Shown: piece after piece, positions 1 through 8,030 of the stretch
Numbering within the stretch: the first letter of the stretch is position 1
Layout: every line of letters starts with the position of its first letter
DNA from: Candidatus Borkfalkia faecavium
GTDB lineage: Bacteria; Bacillota; Clostridia; Christensenellales; Borkfalkiaceae
Direction of reading: 5' to 3'
Assembly (NCBI GenBank): GCA_019114755.1
Contig: DXEW01000029.1
Location: forward strand, 112,443-163,469
DNA length: 51,027 bases
Position numbers and translations under genes: made by a program
The notes under the pieces: generated by a model
Told to the model about the DNA's origin: nothing
Databases searched by the model: none
The model's input: only the letters and a program-made list of their open reading frames with translations

Positions 1-79
1 CGCACGGGCGTATGATATCATGGATGGTGAAGGCGCCGCCGCGGGATCTCCCACAACATGGCGCGGCGCAAGGAGAAAC

Positions 80-808
80 ATGGAAAAGATTTTACAGATC
101 AGCCATCTGAGCAAGACGTACGGCAAGGGCAAGAAAGCGGTGGACGATTTGAGCCTGGACGTATACGCGGGCGACATTTACGGCTTTATCGGCCAGAACG
201 GCGCCGGCAAGACCACCACCCTGCGAGCGGTGACGGGCATTTTGGAATTTGACGAGGGCGAGATAACCATCTGCGGCAATTCGGTCAAGCAAAAGCCCGT
301 GCAGTGCAAGCAGGTGACCGCCTATATCCCCGACAACCCCGACCTGTACGAATACCTGACGGGCATCCAGTACTTAAACTTTATGGGCGATATGTTCGGC
401 GTGGAGACGGGGGTGCGCAAAGAGCGCATCGAACGGTACGCCGCCATGTTCCGCATCGAGGGCGACCTCGGCTCGCTGATCTCCTCTTACTCGCACGGCA
501 TGAAGCAGAAGCTCGCCATCATCGGCGCCCTGCTGCACGAACCAAAGCTGATGGTGCTGGACGAGCCGTTCGTCGGCCTCGACCCCGAAGCCGCCTTCAA
601 GCTCAAACAGGTGTTCCGCGACATGTGCGCGGCGGGCTCTGCCATCTTCTTCTCCACCCACGTTCTGGACGTGGCGGAAAAGCTGTGCAACAAGATCGCC
701 ATCATTAAACAGGGAAAGCTGATGGCGAGCGGCGATATCGACGCCGTACGCGGCGACGAGAGCCTGGAGTCGGTATTCATGGAGGTGCTGGAAAAAGATG
801 CGCGCTAA
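80..808 (+). CDS. ABC-2 type exporter, ATP-binding subunit (EcsA/YtrE-like)
   Basis: A 242-residue nucleotide-binding subunit that would power the membrane protein encoded next to it. Walker A (GxNGAGKT) is at residues 38-45, a degenerate signature (YSHGMKQ) at 138-143, Walker B (LMVLDEP) at 157-163 and the switch His at 194. The Q-loop region (YIPDNPDLY) has the form seen in EcsA-type exporters. I start at ATG 80 because AAGGAGA lies just upstream; the open frame continues back to 20, but those residues look unlike the family. It overlaps the permease gene by 11 bp, indicating translational coupling. The transported substrate cannot be told from sequence. Confidence 0.88.
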   Translation: MEKILQISHLSKTYGKGKKAVDDLSLDVYAGDIYGFIGQNGAGKTTTLRAVTGILEFDEGEITICGNSVKQKPVQCKQVTAYIPDNPDLYEYLTGIQYLNFMGDMFGVETGVRKERIERYAAMFRIEGDLGSLISSYSHGMKQKLAIIGALLHEPKLMVLDEPFVGLDPEAAFKLKQVFRDMCAAGSAIFFSTHVLDVAEKLCNKIAIIKQGKLMASGDIDAVRGDESLESVFMEVLEKDAR

Positions 809-2396
809 ATGGATGCTGCTGACGAAATTGCAGCTGACGGGGCTGTTGGGCATCAACCGCGCCCGCAAATCGCAGGACCCGCGCGCTAAACGCAAGGCCG
901 CGGGCGGGCTTGCCGCCTTTATCATCGTCGGCATCGTGCTGCTGCTGTATATCGCCCTGCTCGCCCTCGGCATGTGCGCCGCGGGGCTTACAAAACAGGC
1001 GCCCGCCGTCGCCGTGGCGCTGGCCTCCGCCATCACCTTCTTCTTTTCGCTGATGCAGGGCTGTTCGGTGCTGTTCGCCGTCAAAGACTACGACATGCTG
1101 ATGTCTCTGCCCGTATCCAAGCGGACGGTGGTGGCGAGCCGCATGCTGTGCTCGTACCTCGTCAACCTGCTCTTCTGCGCGGGGGTGATGGTACCGGTCG
1201 CCGTCATCTTCTTTATCTTCGACGGATTTTCTTTCCTCAACCTCTTCGCCATCCTGGCGGCGGCCGTCTGCGCGCCCCTGCTGCCCGTGGTGGTGGCGAC
1301 GGCGCTGAGCACGCTGATCACGGCGGCGACGGCGGGCTTCCGCTTCAAAAACCTGCTGCAGAGCATCGTCGGCATCCTGTTTATCGTGCTGATCATGATA
1401 GGCTCGTTCAGCTTTTCCTTCAGCATGAATACAGACCCCGCCGCGGGCGTGACGGTCATCGCCGACGTCTTGACAAAGTACGTCTATCCGCCGGCTCTTC
1501 TCGTCAACATGACGATCGCGGGCGAGGCGTTTTGGGGGATCTTTGCCTTTATCGGCATCTCTCTGGCGGCGGGCGGGGCGTTCATCGCCGCCGTATCCCC
1601 CTTCTATACCAAGATCAACTCGGCGCTGTTCAACCACGGCGCGCGCGTCGGCTATAAAAAGGGCGACGTCAAGCGCACCTCCGCCTTTGCCGCCCTCTGC
1701 CGGCGGGAATGGAAGCGGCTGTTCTCCTCTTCTGCCTACCTTCTCAACGGCGTCAGCGGCACGGTGCTGCTCATCCTGGCGGGCATCGCCCTGCTGTTCG
1801 TGGACGTGCGGACGGTGATAGACGCCATCCTTGCAGAGGCGTCGGCGGAAGCGCCGGAAGTTGCGGAAGCCTTGCAAAACTGCCTGCCCTACATGGCGGC
1901 GGGATTGGCGGTACTATTCATCGGCATGTCCTGCCCGTCCGCCTCGGCGCTGTCGATGGAGGGAAAGTCGCGCGGGATCTTGTTCTCGATGCCCGTATCG
2001 GCACGGACCATCTTTTTCGCCAAGGCGCTGCCCACATTCGTGCTCAACTTTGCGGGAGGTGCGTTCGTATCCATCGTGTTCTGCGCCAAGATCGGCGCGG
2101 CGTGGGACGGCTGGCTCGCCCTGCTCGGCACCTGCCTCGTCTTTTCCGCCTTTACCGCCCTCGGCGGCATCTGGCTCAACTACAAGAACCCCAAATACGA
2201 GTGGACGACGGAACAGGAAGTAGTCAAAAACAGCATGCCAGTGTGGCTCGCCGTGCTGGGCAGCTTCGTTCTCGGGTTTGCGGTGATGTTCCTCTCCGTC
2301 TTCGGCTGGTACGCCGTGGCGGCATTTGACGCCGTTTGCATAGTACTATGCGCGGCGATGATCGCCTATTTCGGCAAGGTGCGGCTGTACGTCTGA
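798..2396 (+). CDS. ABC-2 type exporter, membrane subunit
   Basis: A 532-residue polytopic membrane protein with about ten to twelve hydrophobic segments, alternating with short basic loops (residues 1-40 are basic and precede the first segment). It is the expected partner of the overlapping ATPase; GGAGG at 781-785 serves as its ribosome binding site. Length and pattern resemble the large single-chain permeases of EcsAB/YtrEF-like exporters rather than 250-residue ABC-2 permeases. Near its 3' end (2342-2359) the coding sequence contains a partial copy of the dispersed AGTACTATG dyad described elsewhere in this window. Substrate unknown. Confidence 0.82.
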   Translation: MRAKWMLLTKLQLTGLLGINRARKSQDPRAKRKAAGGLAAFIIVGIVLLLYIALLALGMCAAGLTKQAPAVAVALASAITFFFSLMQGCSVLFAVKDYDMLMSLPVSKRTVVASRMLCSYLVNLLFCAGVMVPVAVIFFIFDGFSFLNLFAILAAAVCAPLLPVVVATALSTLITAATAGFRFKNLLQSIVGILFIVLIMIGSFSFSFSMNTDPAAGVTVIADVLTKYVYPPALLVNMTIAGEAFWGIFAFIGISLAAGGAFIAAVSPFYTKINSALFNHGARVGYKKGDVKRTSAFAALCRREWKRLFSSSAYLLNGVSGTVLLILAGIALLFVDVRTVIDAILAEASAEAPEVAEALQNCLPYMAAGLAVLFIGMSCPSASALSMEGKSRGILFSMPVSARTIFFAKALPTFVLNFAGGAFVSIVFCAKIGAAWDGWLALLGTCLVFSAFTALGGIWLNYKNPKYEWTTEQEVVKNSMPVWLAVLGSFVLGFAVMFLSVFGWYAVAAFDAVCIVLCAAMIAYFGKVRLYV

Positions 2397-2440
2397 TATC
2401 AGGGGCATATATTATTTGACGTCATCTTTGCATGATTTTT

Positions 2441-2475
2441 AAGGCGCTCCCGAACGGGTGCGCCTTTGCTTTTTA
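2441..2475 (+). terminator. intrinsic terminator after the ABC exporter genes
   Basis: AAGGCGC and GCGCCTT arms close over a GC-rich loop and are followed by a T-rich run at 2467-2474. It lies 45 bp past the permease stop. Confidence 0.7.
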
Positions 2476-2490
2476 TATGGTATGATCTTA

Positions 2491-2518
2491 GGGGGGCGCC
2501 CGAACGGGCGCGCCCCCT
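2491..2518. terminator. second GC-rich hairpin between the exporter and the aminopeptidase
   Basis: GGGGGGCGCCC and GGGCGCGCCCCC arms flank a GAAC loop. There is no good T run on either side, so it may be a back-up structure or mRNA-stabilising hairpin rather than a terminator. Confidence 0.4.
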
Positions 2519-2572
2519 GCCGTATCGTATGTGATTTATATCAAGGGCGAACGCCTTCCGCCCCTTCCAAAC

Positions 2573-2606
2573 CAAAAAAACAGAAAACGCCCCGACGCAA
2601 GGCGGC
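2573..2606 (-). terminator. terminator of the aminopeptidase pair (minus strand)
   Basis: On the minus strand, ACGCC and GGGCGT arms follow directly on the stop codon and run into TTTTCTGTTTTTTT. Stem pairing is imperfect. Confidence 0.5.
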
Positions 2607-2607
2607 G

Positions 2608-3837
2608 TCAGAACGCCCAGCGGCCATCCCGGAAGATCGGGTAGCGGGCGCCGGTATCGGTACGGCCGTCGATGTGCAGGTCGTCGCTGCCGATCATGAA
2701 ATCGACGTGGACGACCGAGTCGTTGACACCCATGGCGTGCAGCTCTTCTTCCGTGTGCTCTTCATACCCGCGCACGCAGTTGGTAAAGCCGCGCCCGAGC
2801 GCCAGATGGCAGGCGGCGTTTTCGTCGAACAGGGTATTGTAAAAGAGCAGGCGGCTGCGGTTGATGGGAGAATCGTACGGGACGAGCGCGCACTCGCCCA
2901 GGTACGCCGCGCCTTCGTCCGTTTCGATCAGGCGCTTCAGCTGCGCCTCCCCTTCCGCCGCGTGCACCTCGACCGCCTTACCATGAGAAAAACGCACGGA
3001 AAAGTTGCGGATGAGCTGCCCCTGGTAGGAGAGCGGCTTGGTGGAATACACCACCCCCTCCGCCTCGCCGCGCATGGGCGAGGTGAACACCTCTTCGGAG
3101 GGGATATTGGGGTTGAAGGATATGCCGGAGAGGGTCGTCTCTTCGCCGGCGGCGAACAGCCCCTGCCGCAGCAGCCCCACCTGCAGGCGGGTGCCGTTGG
3201 AACTTTCATATTCGAGGGAAGTCAGCCCCAGCGAATTGAGGTACGAACAGCGCGCGGCGAGGTCTTCGTTGTGCGCCTTCCAGTTGGCGAGCGGATTCCC
3301 CTCCAGCGAACGCGAACACTCCAAGATCGCCCGCCACAACTTGTCTTCGGCGAGGGTGGGGTTGGTGGCGCGCGGGAACACCTTTTTCGCCCAGGCGGCG
3401 CCGGGGACGGCGGCGATGCACCACTGGTATTTGTTTTCCATCTTGTCGCGATAGGGCTTGAACACCTGCGACCGCGCCCGCATGGCGCGGGCGTATTTGG
3501 CCCCGTCGATGCCCTTCAGCCCGTCGGGGTCGGCGCTTTCCAAATACAGGCGGGCGGGCAGCTCGCGCAGGCGGCAGCGCATCTGCTCTTCTTCCCACGG
3601 CTGCACGGCGGACATGACCTCTTCGCTGCGGTATTCGGCGCCCAGGCGCACGAGCGGCCTGTGCGTCCACTCCACGCGCACCTTGGAAGCGCCGGCGCGG
3701 TAGCATTCTTCCGCGACCAACGCGACAAATTCGGGCTGGTCGAGCTCGGCGGAGACGATCACCTCCTGCCCTTTCTGCACGTTCAGCCCCGCGCGCGCCA
3801 ACAGTTTGGCATAATTTTTGAGAACCGTTTTCTGCAT
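2608..3837 (-). CDS. M29-family aminopeptidase (PepS/AmpS-like), second of two
   Basis: A 409-residue cytosolic metallo-aminopeptidase of family M29 (thermophilic aminopeptidase T, AmpS, PepS), which removes N-terminal residues from peptides using two metal ions. Family-typical blocks are visible: SNGTRLQVGL, the NIPSEEVFTSPMRG stretch with metal-ligand Glu, GECALV, LFDENAACHLALG and the C-terminal HVDFMIGS with the last ligands. It follows a clear paralogue (3932-5167) by about 94 bp on the same strand, with only a repeat array and no terminator between, so co-transcription is likely. Ribosome binding site AGAGGG precedes the ATG. Length is normal for the family. Confidence 0.9.
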   Translation of the reverse strand: MQKTVLKNYAKLLARAGLNVQKGQEVIVSAELDQPEFVALVAEECYRAGASKVRVEWTHRPLVRLGAEYRSEEVMSAVQPWEEEQMRCRLRELPARLYLESADPDGLKGIDGAKYARAMRARSQVFKPYRDKMENKYQWCIAAVPGAAWAKKVFPRATNPTLAEDKLWRAILECSRSLEGNPLANWKAHNEDLAARCSYLNSLGLTSLEYESSNGTRLQVGLLRQGLFAAGEETTLSGISFNPNIPSEEVFTSPMRGEAEGVVYSTKPLSYQGQLIRNFSVRFSHGKAVEVHAAEGEAQLKRLIETDEGAAYLGECALVPYDSPINRSRLLFYNTLFDENAACHLALGRGFTNCVRGYEEHTEEELHAMGVNDSVVHVDFMIGSDDLHIDGRTDTGARYPIFRDGRWAF

Positions 3838-3852
3838 CGCCTTACCCTCTAA

Positions 3853-3947
3853 CGTAAAGATTGCTTTTATCGTAAAATGCTGCTTCTTCTACCGTAAAAG
3901 ATCGTTTCTTCTATCGCAGAAGATCGCCTCTTTATCGCAAAAGGCTG
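3853..3947 (-). repeat. degenerate 18-22 bp tandem array spanning the stop of the upstream aminopeptidase gene
   Basis: Five degenerate units centred on CTTTTRCGATARAAG (minus strand) start near 3943, 3922, 3900, 3878 and 3859, spaced 18-22 bp. The first unit encodes the final Leu-Leu-Arg and the TAA of the 3932-5167 gene; later units lie in the gap up to the next aminopeptidase. Several units keep an in-phase-looking TAA or TAG. Confidence 0.75.
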
Positions 3948-5167
3948 CTCCAGCCGCCCTTTTCAAACACGGGCACACGCTGCCCCGACTGCGTGACGCC
4001 GACGATCTCCAGATCTTCGCTGCCGATCATGAAATCGACGTGGACGGAGGAATCGTTGACGCCCATGCGGGCGAAATCGCCGCGGCCGTACTTTTCAAAC
4101 CCGACGATGGTGTTGCTGTACCCCCTGCCGAGGGCCAGATGGCAGCAGGCGTTTTCGTCGAACAGGGTGTTATAGAAGAGGAAGCCCGTTTCGTTGACGG
4201 GGGAATCGAAGGGAACGAGCGCGCACTCGCCCAAATACGACGCCCCCTCGTCCATGGAAAGGATCTTGCGCAGCAGCGCCTCTCCCCGCGCCGCCCCGCA
4301 TTCGACCGCCTTTCCGCCTTCAAAGCGCAGCCAGAAATCTTCGATGAGCTCGCCGCGGAAAGAGAGCGGCTTGACCGCGTACACGGTGCCCTCCGCACTG
4401 CCGCGCATGGGGGTGGTGAACACCTCTTCGGTGGGGATGTTGGGGTTGAAGTACTTGCCGCCCACCGTGCACTTTTTGCCGGAGATAAACTGCGCCTCGG
4501 GGATGAGCCCCACGCGCAGGCGGGTGCCGTTGGAGCTGCGGTATTCCAGCGATTTGAGGTGCAGGGCGTTGACCTTGTCGCACTTTTCGCGTAGGGCGCG
4601 GTTGTGCCACATCCAATCGGTCAAAGGGTCTTTGCCGTCGGCGCGGCACACCTGCAGGATGAGCTCCCACAAGTGCTCCACCGCCGTGCCGGCGCGGTCG
4701 AGCGGGAACAGCTTTTTCGCCCAGCCGACGGAGGGCACTGCCGCCACGCACCACTGGTGGCGGTTGACCATGGCGTCGCTGTACTGCTTGGTGATGGCCG
4801 AGCGCGCCACCTCGGCAAGGGTCAGCTTTTCGCGGTCCGCCCCCTGCATTGCGTCCGGCGGGGATGAGAGGATCTTGATGGTGACGGGCGGGTCTTCGGC
4901 GCGGGCGCGCAGCTTTTCCTCTTCCCAGGCGGGGACGGCGGCCAGCTCTTTGACCTCTTCAAAGCGGGAGGCGAGCTTTTCCAGGGCGCAGCTTTGCCAT
5001 TCGACGGCAACGTCTGCCGCGCCCGCGCGGTAGCACTCTTCCGCCAGCATGCAGATGAACTCCGGCTGGTCGAGCTGCGCCGTGATGACGACGCGCTGCC
5101 CCTTTTCCACGTTCGCACCCACGCGGGCGATGAGTTTGGCATAATTGCGCAGCAAAGTCTTCTTCAT
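3932..5167 (-). CDS. M29-family aminopeptidase (PepS/AmpS-like), first of two
   Basis: A 411-residue M29 aminopeptidase, colinear with its neighbour at 2608-3837 over the whole length (both begin with M-x-K-T-x-L-x-NYAKL and share LDQPEF, AEECYRAGA, SSNGTRL, NIPTEEVFT, GECALVPFDSP, LFDENA and HVDFMIGS). The pair therefore looks like a tandem duplication. The metal-binding Glu, His and Asp positions are kept in both, so both should be active. A consensus promoter lies upstream at 5239-5267, followed by a roughly 65-nt leader carrying a dispersed-repeat dyad. The last three codons are part of a tandem repeat. Confidence 0.9.
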   Translation of the reverse strand: MKKTLLRNYAKLIARVGANVEKGQRVVITAQLDQPEFICMLAEECYRAGAADVAVEWQSCALEKLASRFEEVKELAAVPAWEEEKLRARAEDPPVTIKILSSPPDAMQGADREKLTLAEVARSAITKQYSDAMVNRHQWCVAAVPSVGWAKKLFPLDRAGTAVEHLWELILQVCRADGKDPLTDWMWHNRALREKCDKVNALHLKSLEYRSSNGTRLRVGLIPEAQFISGKKCTVGGKYFNPNIPTEEVFTTPMRGSAEGTVYAVKPLSFRGELIEDFWLRFEGGKAVECGAARGEALLRKILSMDEGASYLGECALVPFDSPVNETGFLFYNTLFDENACCHLALGRGYSNTIVGFEKYGRGDFARMGVNDSSVHVDFMIGSEDLEIVGVTQSGQRVPVFEKGGWSSLLR

Positions 5168-5191
5168 TTCACATTATTCCGAAAGATACAT

Positions 5192-5209
5192 AGTATTATG
5201 TCAGACATA
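5192..5209 (-). repeat. dispersed dyad element, copy 1 (in aminopeptidase leader)
   Basis: On the minus strand this reads TATGTCTGACATAATACT, matching the window-wide consensus TATGYCNGRCATAGTACT. It sits in the leader between the promoter and the start codon at 5167. Confidence 0.65.
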
Positions 5210-5238
5210 GACGGGCGTTACTCGCCATGTCTGTGTTT

Positions 5239-5267
5239 ATTGTACACTTTTTGCGGAAAAATGTCAA
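5239..5267 (-). promoter_or_regulatory. sigma-A-type promoter for the aminopeptidase pair
   Basis: Minus strand -35 TTGACA (5262-5267), 17-bp spacer, -10 TACAAT (5239-5244). The leader to the ATG at 5167 would be about 65 nt and can fold (AGACATGGCG pairs with CGCC/ATGTCT). Confidence 0.8.
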
Positions 5268-5390
5268 CCCGTTGCCGCGCCTTTCTGCCGCGCATCGGGT
5301 CGAAAACGGGAGAAAAGCGGGCGCATCTTGCAAAATTTTCGTAATAATTGTAATAAATTTGAAAAATGCGAACGAATCTTTCAAAATGAA

Positions 5391-5419
5391 TTGACTTTTT
5401 TACAAAAATATACTATTCT
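5391..5419 (+). promoter_or_regulatory. sigma-A-type promoter for the zinc-ribbon Nudix gene
   Basis: -35 TTGACT (5391-5396), 17-bp spacer, -10 TATTCT (5414-5419), in a strongly AT-rich stretch 40 bp before the start codon. Confidence 0.7.
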
Positions 5420-5458
5420 AATAGGTGAGAATACTTTTTGAACGAGGAGGAAAAGTCT

Positions 5459-5953
5459 ATGTTTTGCCAAGACTGCGGACACAAGCTGACTTTGAAGTTT
5501 TGCGAAAACGAAGGGCTTGTCCCCTACTGCAACGAATGCGAAGCGTTTAAGTTCCCCACTTTTCAAACGGCCGTCAGCATGGCAGTTGTCAACCGGGCAC
5601 AAGACAGAGTGCTGATCGCAAAGCACACCAACGGCGAAAACCTGCTGTTTGCGGGGTATGTGAAGAAGGGCGAATCGGCGGAAAAGACCATCATCCGCGA
5701 GATCCGCGAAGAGACGGGCCTGAACACCATTAAATACCGCTACACGCGCTCGCGCTACCACGAGCCGCGCAACGTGCTGATGCTGGGGTTCATCGTCGTA
5801 GTCGGCGACGGCGAGCTGCGCCTGAACAGCGACGAGATCACCGAGGCGCACTGGTACAGCTTTGACGAGGCGTTGGGGCAGGTCCAGCCCGACTCGACGG
5901 CGGAATTCTTTTTGAAAAACGCCATCGCCGAGATGAAGAAGAACAAACTGTGA
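5459..5953 (+). CDS. Nudix hydrolase with N-terminal zinc ribbon
   Basis: A 164-residue Nudix hydrolase. Residues 1-35 form a four-Cys zinc ribbon (Cys3, Cys6, Cys24, Cys27), and the Nudix box (G-x5-E-x7-REIREETGL) spans 66-88 with all catalytic Glu residues. The ribbon-plus-Nudix layout recalls NudC-type NAD+ pyrophosphatases but the protein is shorter, so the substrate (NADH, dNTP or NDP-sugar) is open. ATG 5459 is chosen because AGGAGG sits at 5445-5450; the frame also has an upstream TTG at 5438 that would place this site inside the gene. It is monocistronic, with its own promoter and terminator. Confidence 0.82.
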   Translation: MFCQDCGHKLTLKFCENEGLVPYCNECEAFKFPTFQTAVSMAVVNRAQDRVLIAKHTNGENLLFAGYVKKGESAEKTIIREIREETGLNTIKYRYTRSRYHEPRNVLMLGFIVVVGDGELRLNSDEITEAHWYSFDEALGQVQPDSTAEFFLKNAIAEMKKNKL

Positions 5954-5957
5954 GCGC

Positions 5958-6004
5958 AAAAGGCCGCGTCCCCTTCCGCAAAGCGAGGGGCGCGGCCTTT
6001 TTTC
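5958..6004 (+). terminator. intrinsic terminator after the Nudix gene
   Basis: Long stem AAAGGCCGCG...CCCCT pairing with AGGGGCGCGGCCTTT, followed by a T run. Confidence 0.85.
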
Positions 6005-6083
6005 AATTTGCGGCCAAGCCAAGGCAAACTTTTGCCTTTGCCGGTCGAGGCGCGAAAACGATCCCGCCTGTATGGCGCGAAAA

Positions 6084-6239
6084 TTATCTCTTGCGGAAAT
6101 TTTCGCAGCAGGTGCAGCTTTCGGCATCGCAGTCGCAGGTATTGCCGACGACGATCTTGTCAAGCGTGCAATTTTTGCCTTCACAGTTGAAGAGGCAATC
6201 GGAAACTTCACAGCCGATGGAATGATTCACTTTCTGCAT
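6084..6239 (-). CDS. DUF1540 small cysteine-rich protein
   Basis: A 51-residue protein too short for ordinary ORF calling. It has nine Cys residues in the DUF1540 arrangement: an N-terminal C-E-V-S-D-C-x3-C-x4-C-T-L segment (Cys10, 15, 19, 24), a central I-V-V-G, then C-D-C (35, 37) and C-T-C-C (42, 44, 45) near the end. The family is widespread in Clostridia and Bacilli and is presumed to bind metal; its role is unknown. The start is well supported by AGGAGGT on the minus strand 5-11 nt before the ATG. It diverges from rplI. Confidence 0.85.
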   Translation of the reverse strand: MQKVNHSIGCEVSDCLFNCEGKNCTLDKIVVGNTCDCDAESCTCCENFRKR

Positions 6240-6297
6240 GGCACACCTCCTATACCCTGTTATGTGCGCGGGGCGGGGGAATTATGCGGCAAAGCGG

Positions 6298-6326
6298 TTG
6301 ACTTTTGCGGCGAATTTTTGTAAAAT
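6298..6326 (+). promoter_or_regulatory. sigma-A-type promoter of rplI
   Basis: -35 TTGACT (6298-6303), 17-bp spacer, -10 TAAAAT (6321-6326), then AAAGGAGGT and the rplI ATG at 6349. Confidence 0.8.
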
Positions 6327-6348
6327 AATGGGTAAAGGAGGTGCGGCA

Positions 6349-6792
6349 ATGAAAGTCATTTTGAAACAAGACGTAAAGGGAACGGGCAAAAAGGGCGACA
6401 TTTTGGAAGTGAGCGACGGCTACGCCAAGAACTTTTTGCTGAAAAAAGGTTTGGCGGAGCAGGCTTCTTCGGTGGCCGTCAACAGCCTGAAGATACAAAA
6501 AGAGGCGGAGGAACACCGCCGCCGCGAAGAGATCAAGGCCACGCGCGAGCTGGCGCAGAAGATGGACAAGAGCACCGTGACCATCTCGATCCGCTGCGGC
6601 GAAAACGGGAAGGTGTTCGGCAGCGTCACCTCGAAGGAGATCGCGGGGAAACTTGCAGAGCTGGGATTTGACATCGACAAGAAGAAGATCCTGCTCAAAG
6701 ACCCCATCAAGACGGTGGGCGACACCGCCGTAGACGTGCGCCTGATGGAGGGCGTGACAGCCAAGATCTTCGTCAGCGTGGTGCCCGAATAA
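6349..6792 (+). CDS. rplI: 50S ribosomal protein L9
   Basis: A 147-residue L9, the usual bacterial length. The N-terminal rRNA-binding domain begins MKVILKQDVKGTGKKGD and includes GYAKNFLLKKGLA; a long charged helix follows (about residues 45-75), then the C-terminal domain with GKVFGSVTSKEIA and the closing IFVSVVPE. The start is fixed by AAAGGAGGT 7 nt upstream and by the family N-terminus, although the frame stays open back to 6238. Unlike the usual Firmicute order, rplI is not next to dnaB or a GdpP gene here and is transcribed alone. Confidence 0.97.
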   Translation: MKVILKQDVKGTGKKGDILEVSDGYAKNFLLKKGLAEQASSVAVNSLKIQKEAEEHRRREEIKATRELAQKMDKSTVTISIRCGENGKVFGSVTSKEIAGKLAELGFDIDKKKILLKDPIKTVGDTAVDVRLMEGVTAKIFVSVVPE

Positions 6793-6873
6793 GGCGGCGC
6801 GGCATTGGACGGGCACGCGGCCCTGCCCGCGCGGGCGCGGCCGTTTAGGCAAAAGACAAACCATACAACAGCC

Positions 6874-6908
6874 GAGGGGCTTGCCGCATGGCAAGCCCCT
6901 CGTTTTTT
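6874..6908 (+). terminator. intrinsic terminator of rplI
   Basis: Perfect 12-bp stem (GAGGGGCTTGCC / GGCAAGCCCCTC), GCAT loop, then GTTTTTT. Confidence 0.9.
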
Positions 6909-6924
6909 GACAGAACACAACGCA

Positions 6925-6974
6925 AGAGCGCGGCGCCCCTTCCGAGCGGGAGGGGCGCCGCGCTTCTTTTTATA
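6925..6974 (+). terminator. second terminator-like hairpin after rplI
   Basis: AGCGCGGCGCCCCT pairs with AGGGGCGCCGCGCT and is followed by TCTTTTT. It forms a tandem arrangement with the hairpin 17 bp upstream. The gene-free stretch 6793-7133 holds these two hairpins and the direct repeat at 7016-7093. Confidence 0.7.
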
Positions 6975-7015
6975 GGAAAGCGTTGTCGGCGGAAAAGCCT
7001 CGGCGATCGCTGCCG

Positions 7016-7093
7016 CAGTGAAAAATCATTTTCTATGCGGCGGGGAGGCCAAGGGCCCCTTCTTCAGTGAAAAATCATTTTCTATGCGGCGGG
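7016..7093. repeat. two direct 29-bp repeats
   Basis: The same 29 bp, starting CAGTGAAAAATCATTTTC and ending GCGGCGGG, occurs at 7016-7044 and 7065-7093, separated by a 20-bp GC-rich spacer. No ORF or clear hairpin explains them. Confidence 0.8.
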
Positions 7094-7133
7094 AGCGCAT
7101 ATAGGGCGAGGGCGCATTTACGGCGGGAAGCGT

Positions 7134-7934
7134 TCATTCCCCCTTCATGCCCAAAAGGCGCAGGGCGTTTTTAGAATAGATGAGCTCCAGCTCTTCCTTC
7201 GTAAAATGCATCCCCTCCAGATAGCGCACGGTGGGCGCGGGGGTATCCCAGGGGCAGTCGGTGCCGAACAGCACGCGGGAAACGCCGAAGGCGCGGATGA
7301 CGCGCTCCGCCGTCTCGGCGGGGATAGAGCGGGAGGAAAAGCTCGTATCCACATACACGTTCGTATCGGCGAGGTATTCGATCGCCTCGTCCGCCATCGT
7401 CTGCCCGCCCAGATGGGCGACGACGATCTTCGCCTGCGGGAAGGCCTCGGCGACGCGGCGCATGCGCTGCGGGGGCGTCTTGTACGGGGGCTCAAACCCG
7501 TAATCGACGCCGCCGTGGAAGAGCATGATCATGCCGTATTCGGCGCAGCGTTCGTAGACGGGGAAGGCGAGCGGGTCGTCGACGTATAGCCCCTGATAAT
7601 CGCAGTGGAATTTGACCCCGCGGACGCCCGCCGCGTGCAGGCGCGCCAATTCTTCGAGGGCGTGCTCGGAGGCGGGGTGCACCGAGCCGAAGGGAATGAT
7701 ATTCGGGCGGGAAAGAAGGGAAATGGCGAAGTCGTTGACGTGCCGCTCGGTGCGCGGGGCGACGGCGATGTTCAGCGCCACGAATTTATCTACCCCCTGC
7801 TCTTTCATCAGCCGCTCGGTATCGGCGACGGTGCCGTCGGTAAAGGGAGTGAAGTGCGAGCGCGCCGCCAGCGAGGCGATGGCGCCGGGAGCCAATTTAT
7901 CTAAAAAAGTGTGTACGTGAAAGTCGATCAGCAT
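7134..7934 (-). CDS. amidohydrolase-2 family metal-dependent hydrolase (TIM barrel)
   Basis: A 266-residue protein of the amidohydrolase-2 superfamily, which uses a metal in a TIM barrel for hydrolysis or decarboxylation. The first-strand metal site D-F-H-V-H is at residues 4-8; later barrel strands show GVKFHCDYQG, LFHGG, VVAHLGG and the terminal FGTDCPW with the catalytic Asp. Short relatives are annotated as putative TIM-barrel hydrolases; the true substrate cannot be inferred. GGAAG upstream is the probable ribosome binding site. It stands alone on the minus strand, about 95 bp after the membrane protein gene at 8031. Confidence 0.82.
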   Translation of the reverse strand: MLIDFHVHTFLDKLAPGAIASLAARSHFTPFTDGTVADTERLMKEQGVDKFVALNIAVAPRTERHVNDFAISLLSRPNIIPFGSVHPASEHALEELARLHAAGVRGVKFHCDYQGLYVDDPLAFPVYERCAEYGMIMLFHGGVDYGFEPPYKTPPQRMRRVAEAFPQAKIVVAHLGGQTMADEAIEYLADTNVYVDTSFSSRSIPAETAERVIRAFGVSRVLFGTDCPWDTPAPTVRYLEGMHFTKEELELIYSKNALRLLGMKGE

Positions 7935-8030
7935 ATGGTTTTTCTTCCTTCAAAAAATAATAAAGCGGGGGCATACAAAAGAAACGGGGAGACGCCATCC
8001 GGCGCCCTGCAAAGCGTCGGGAGGCGGGCG

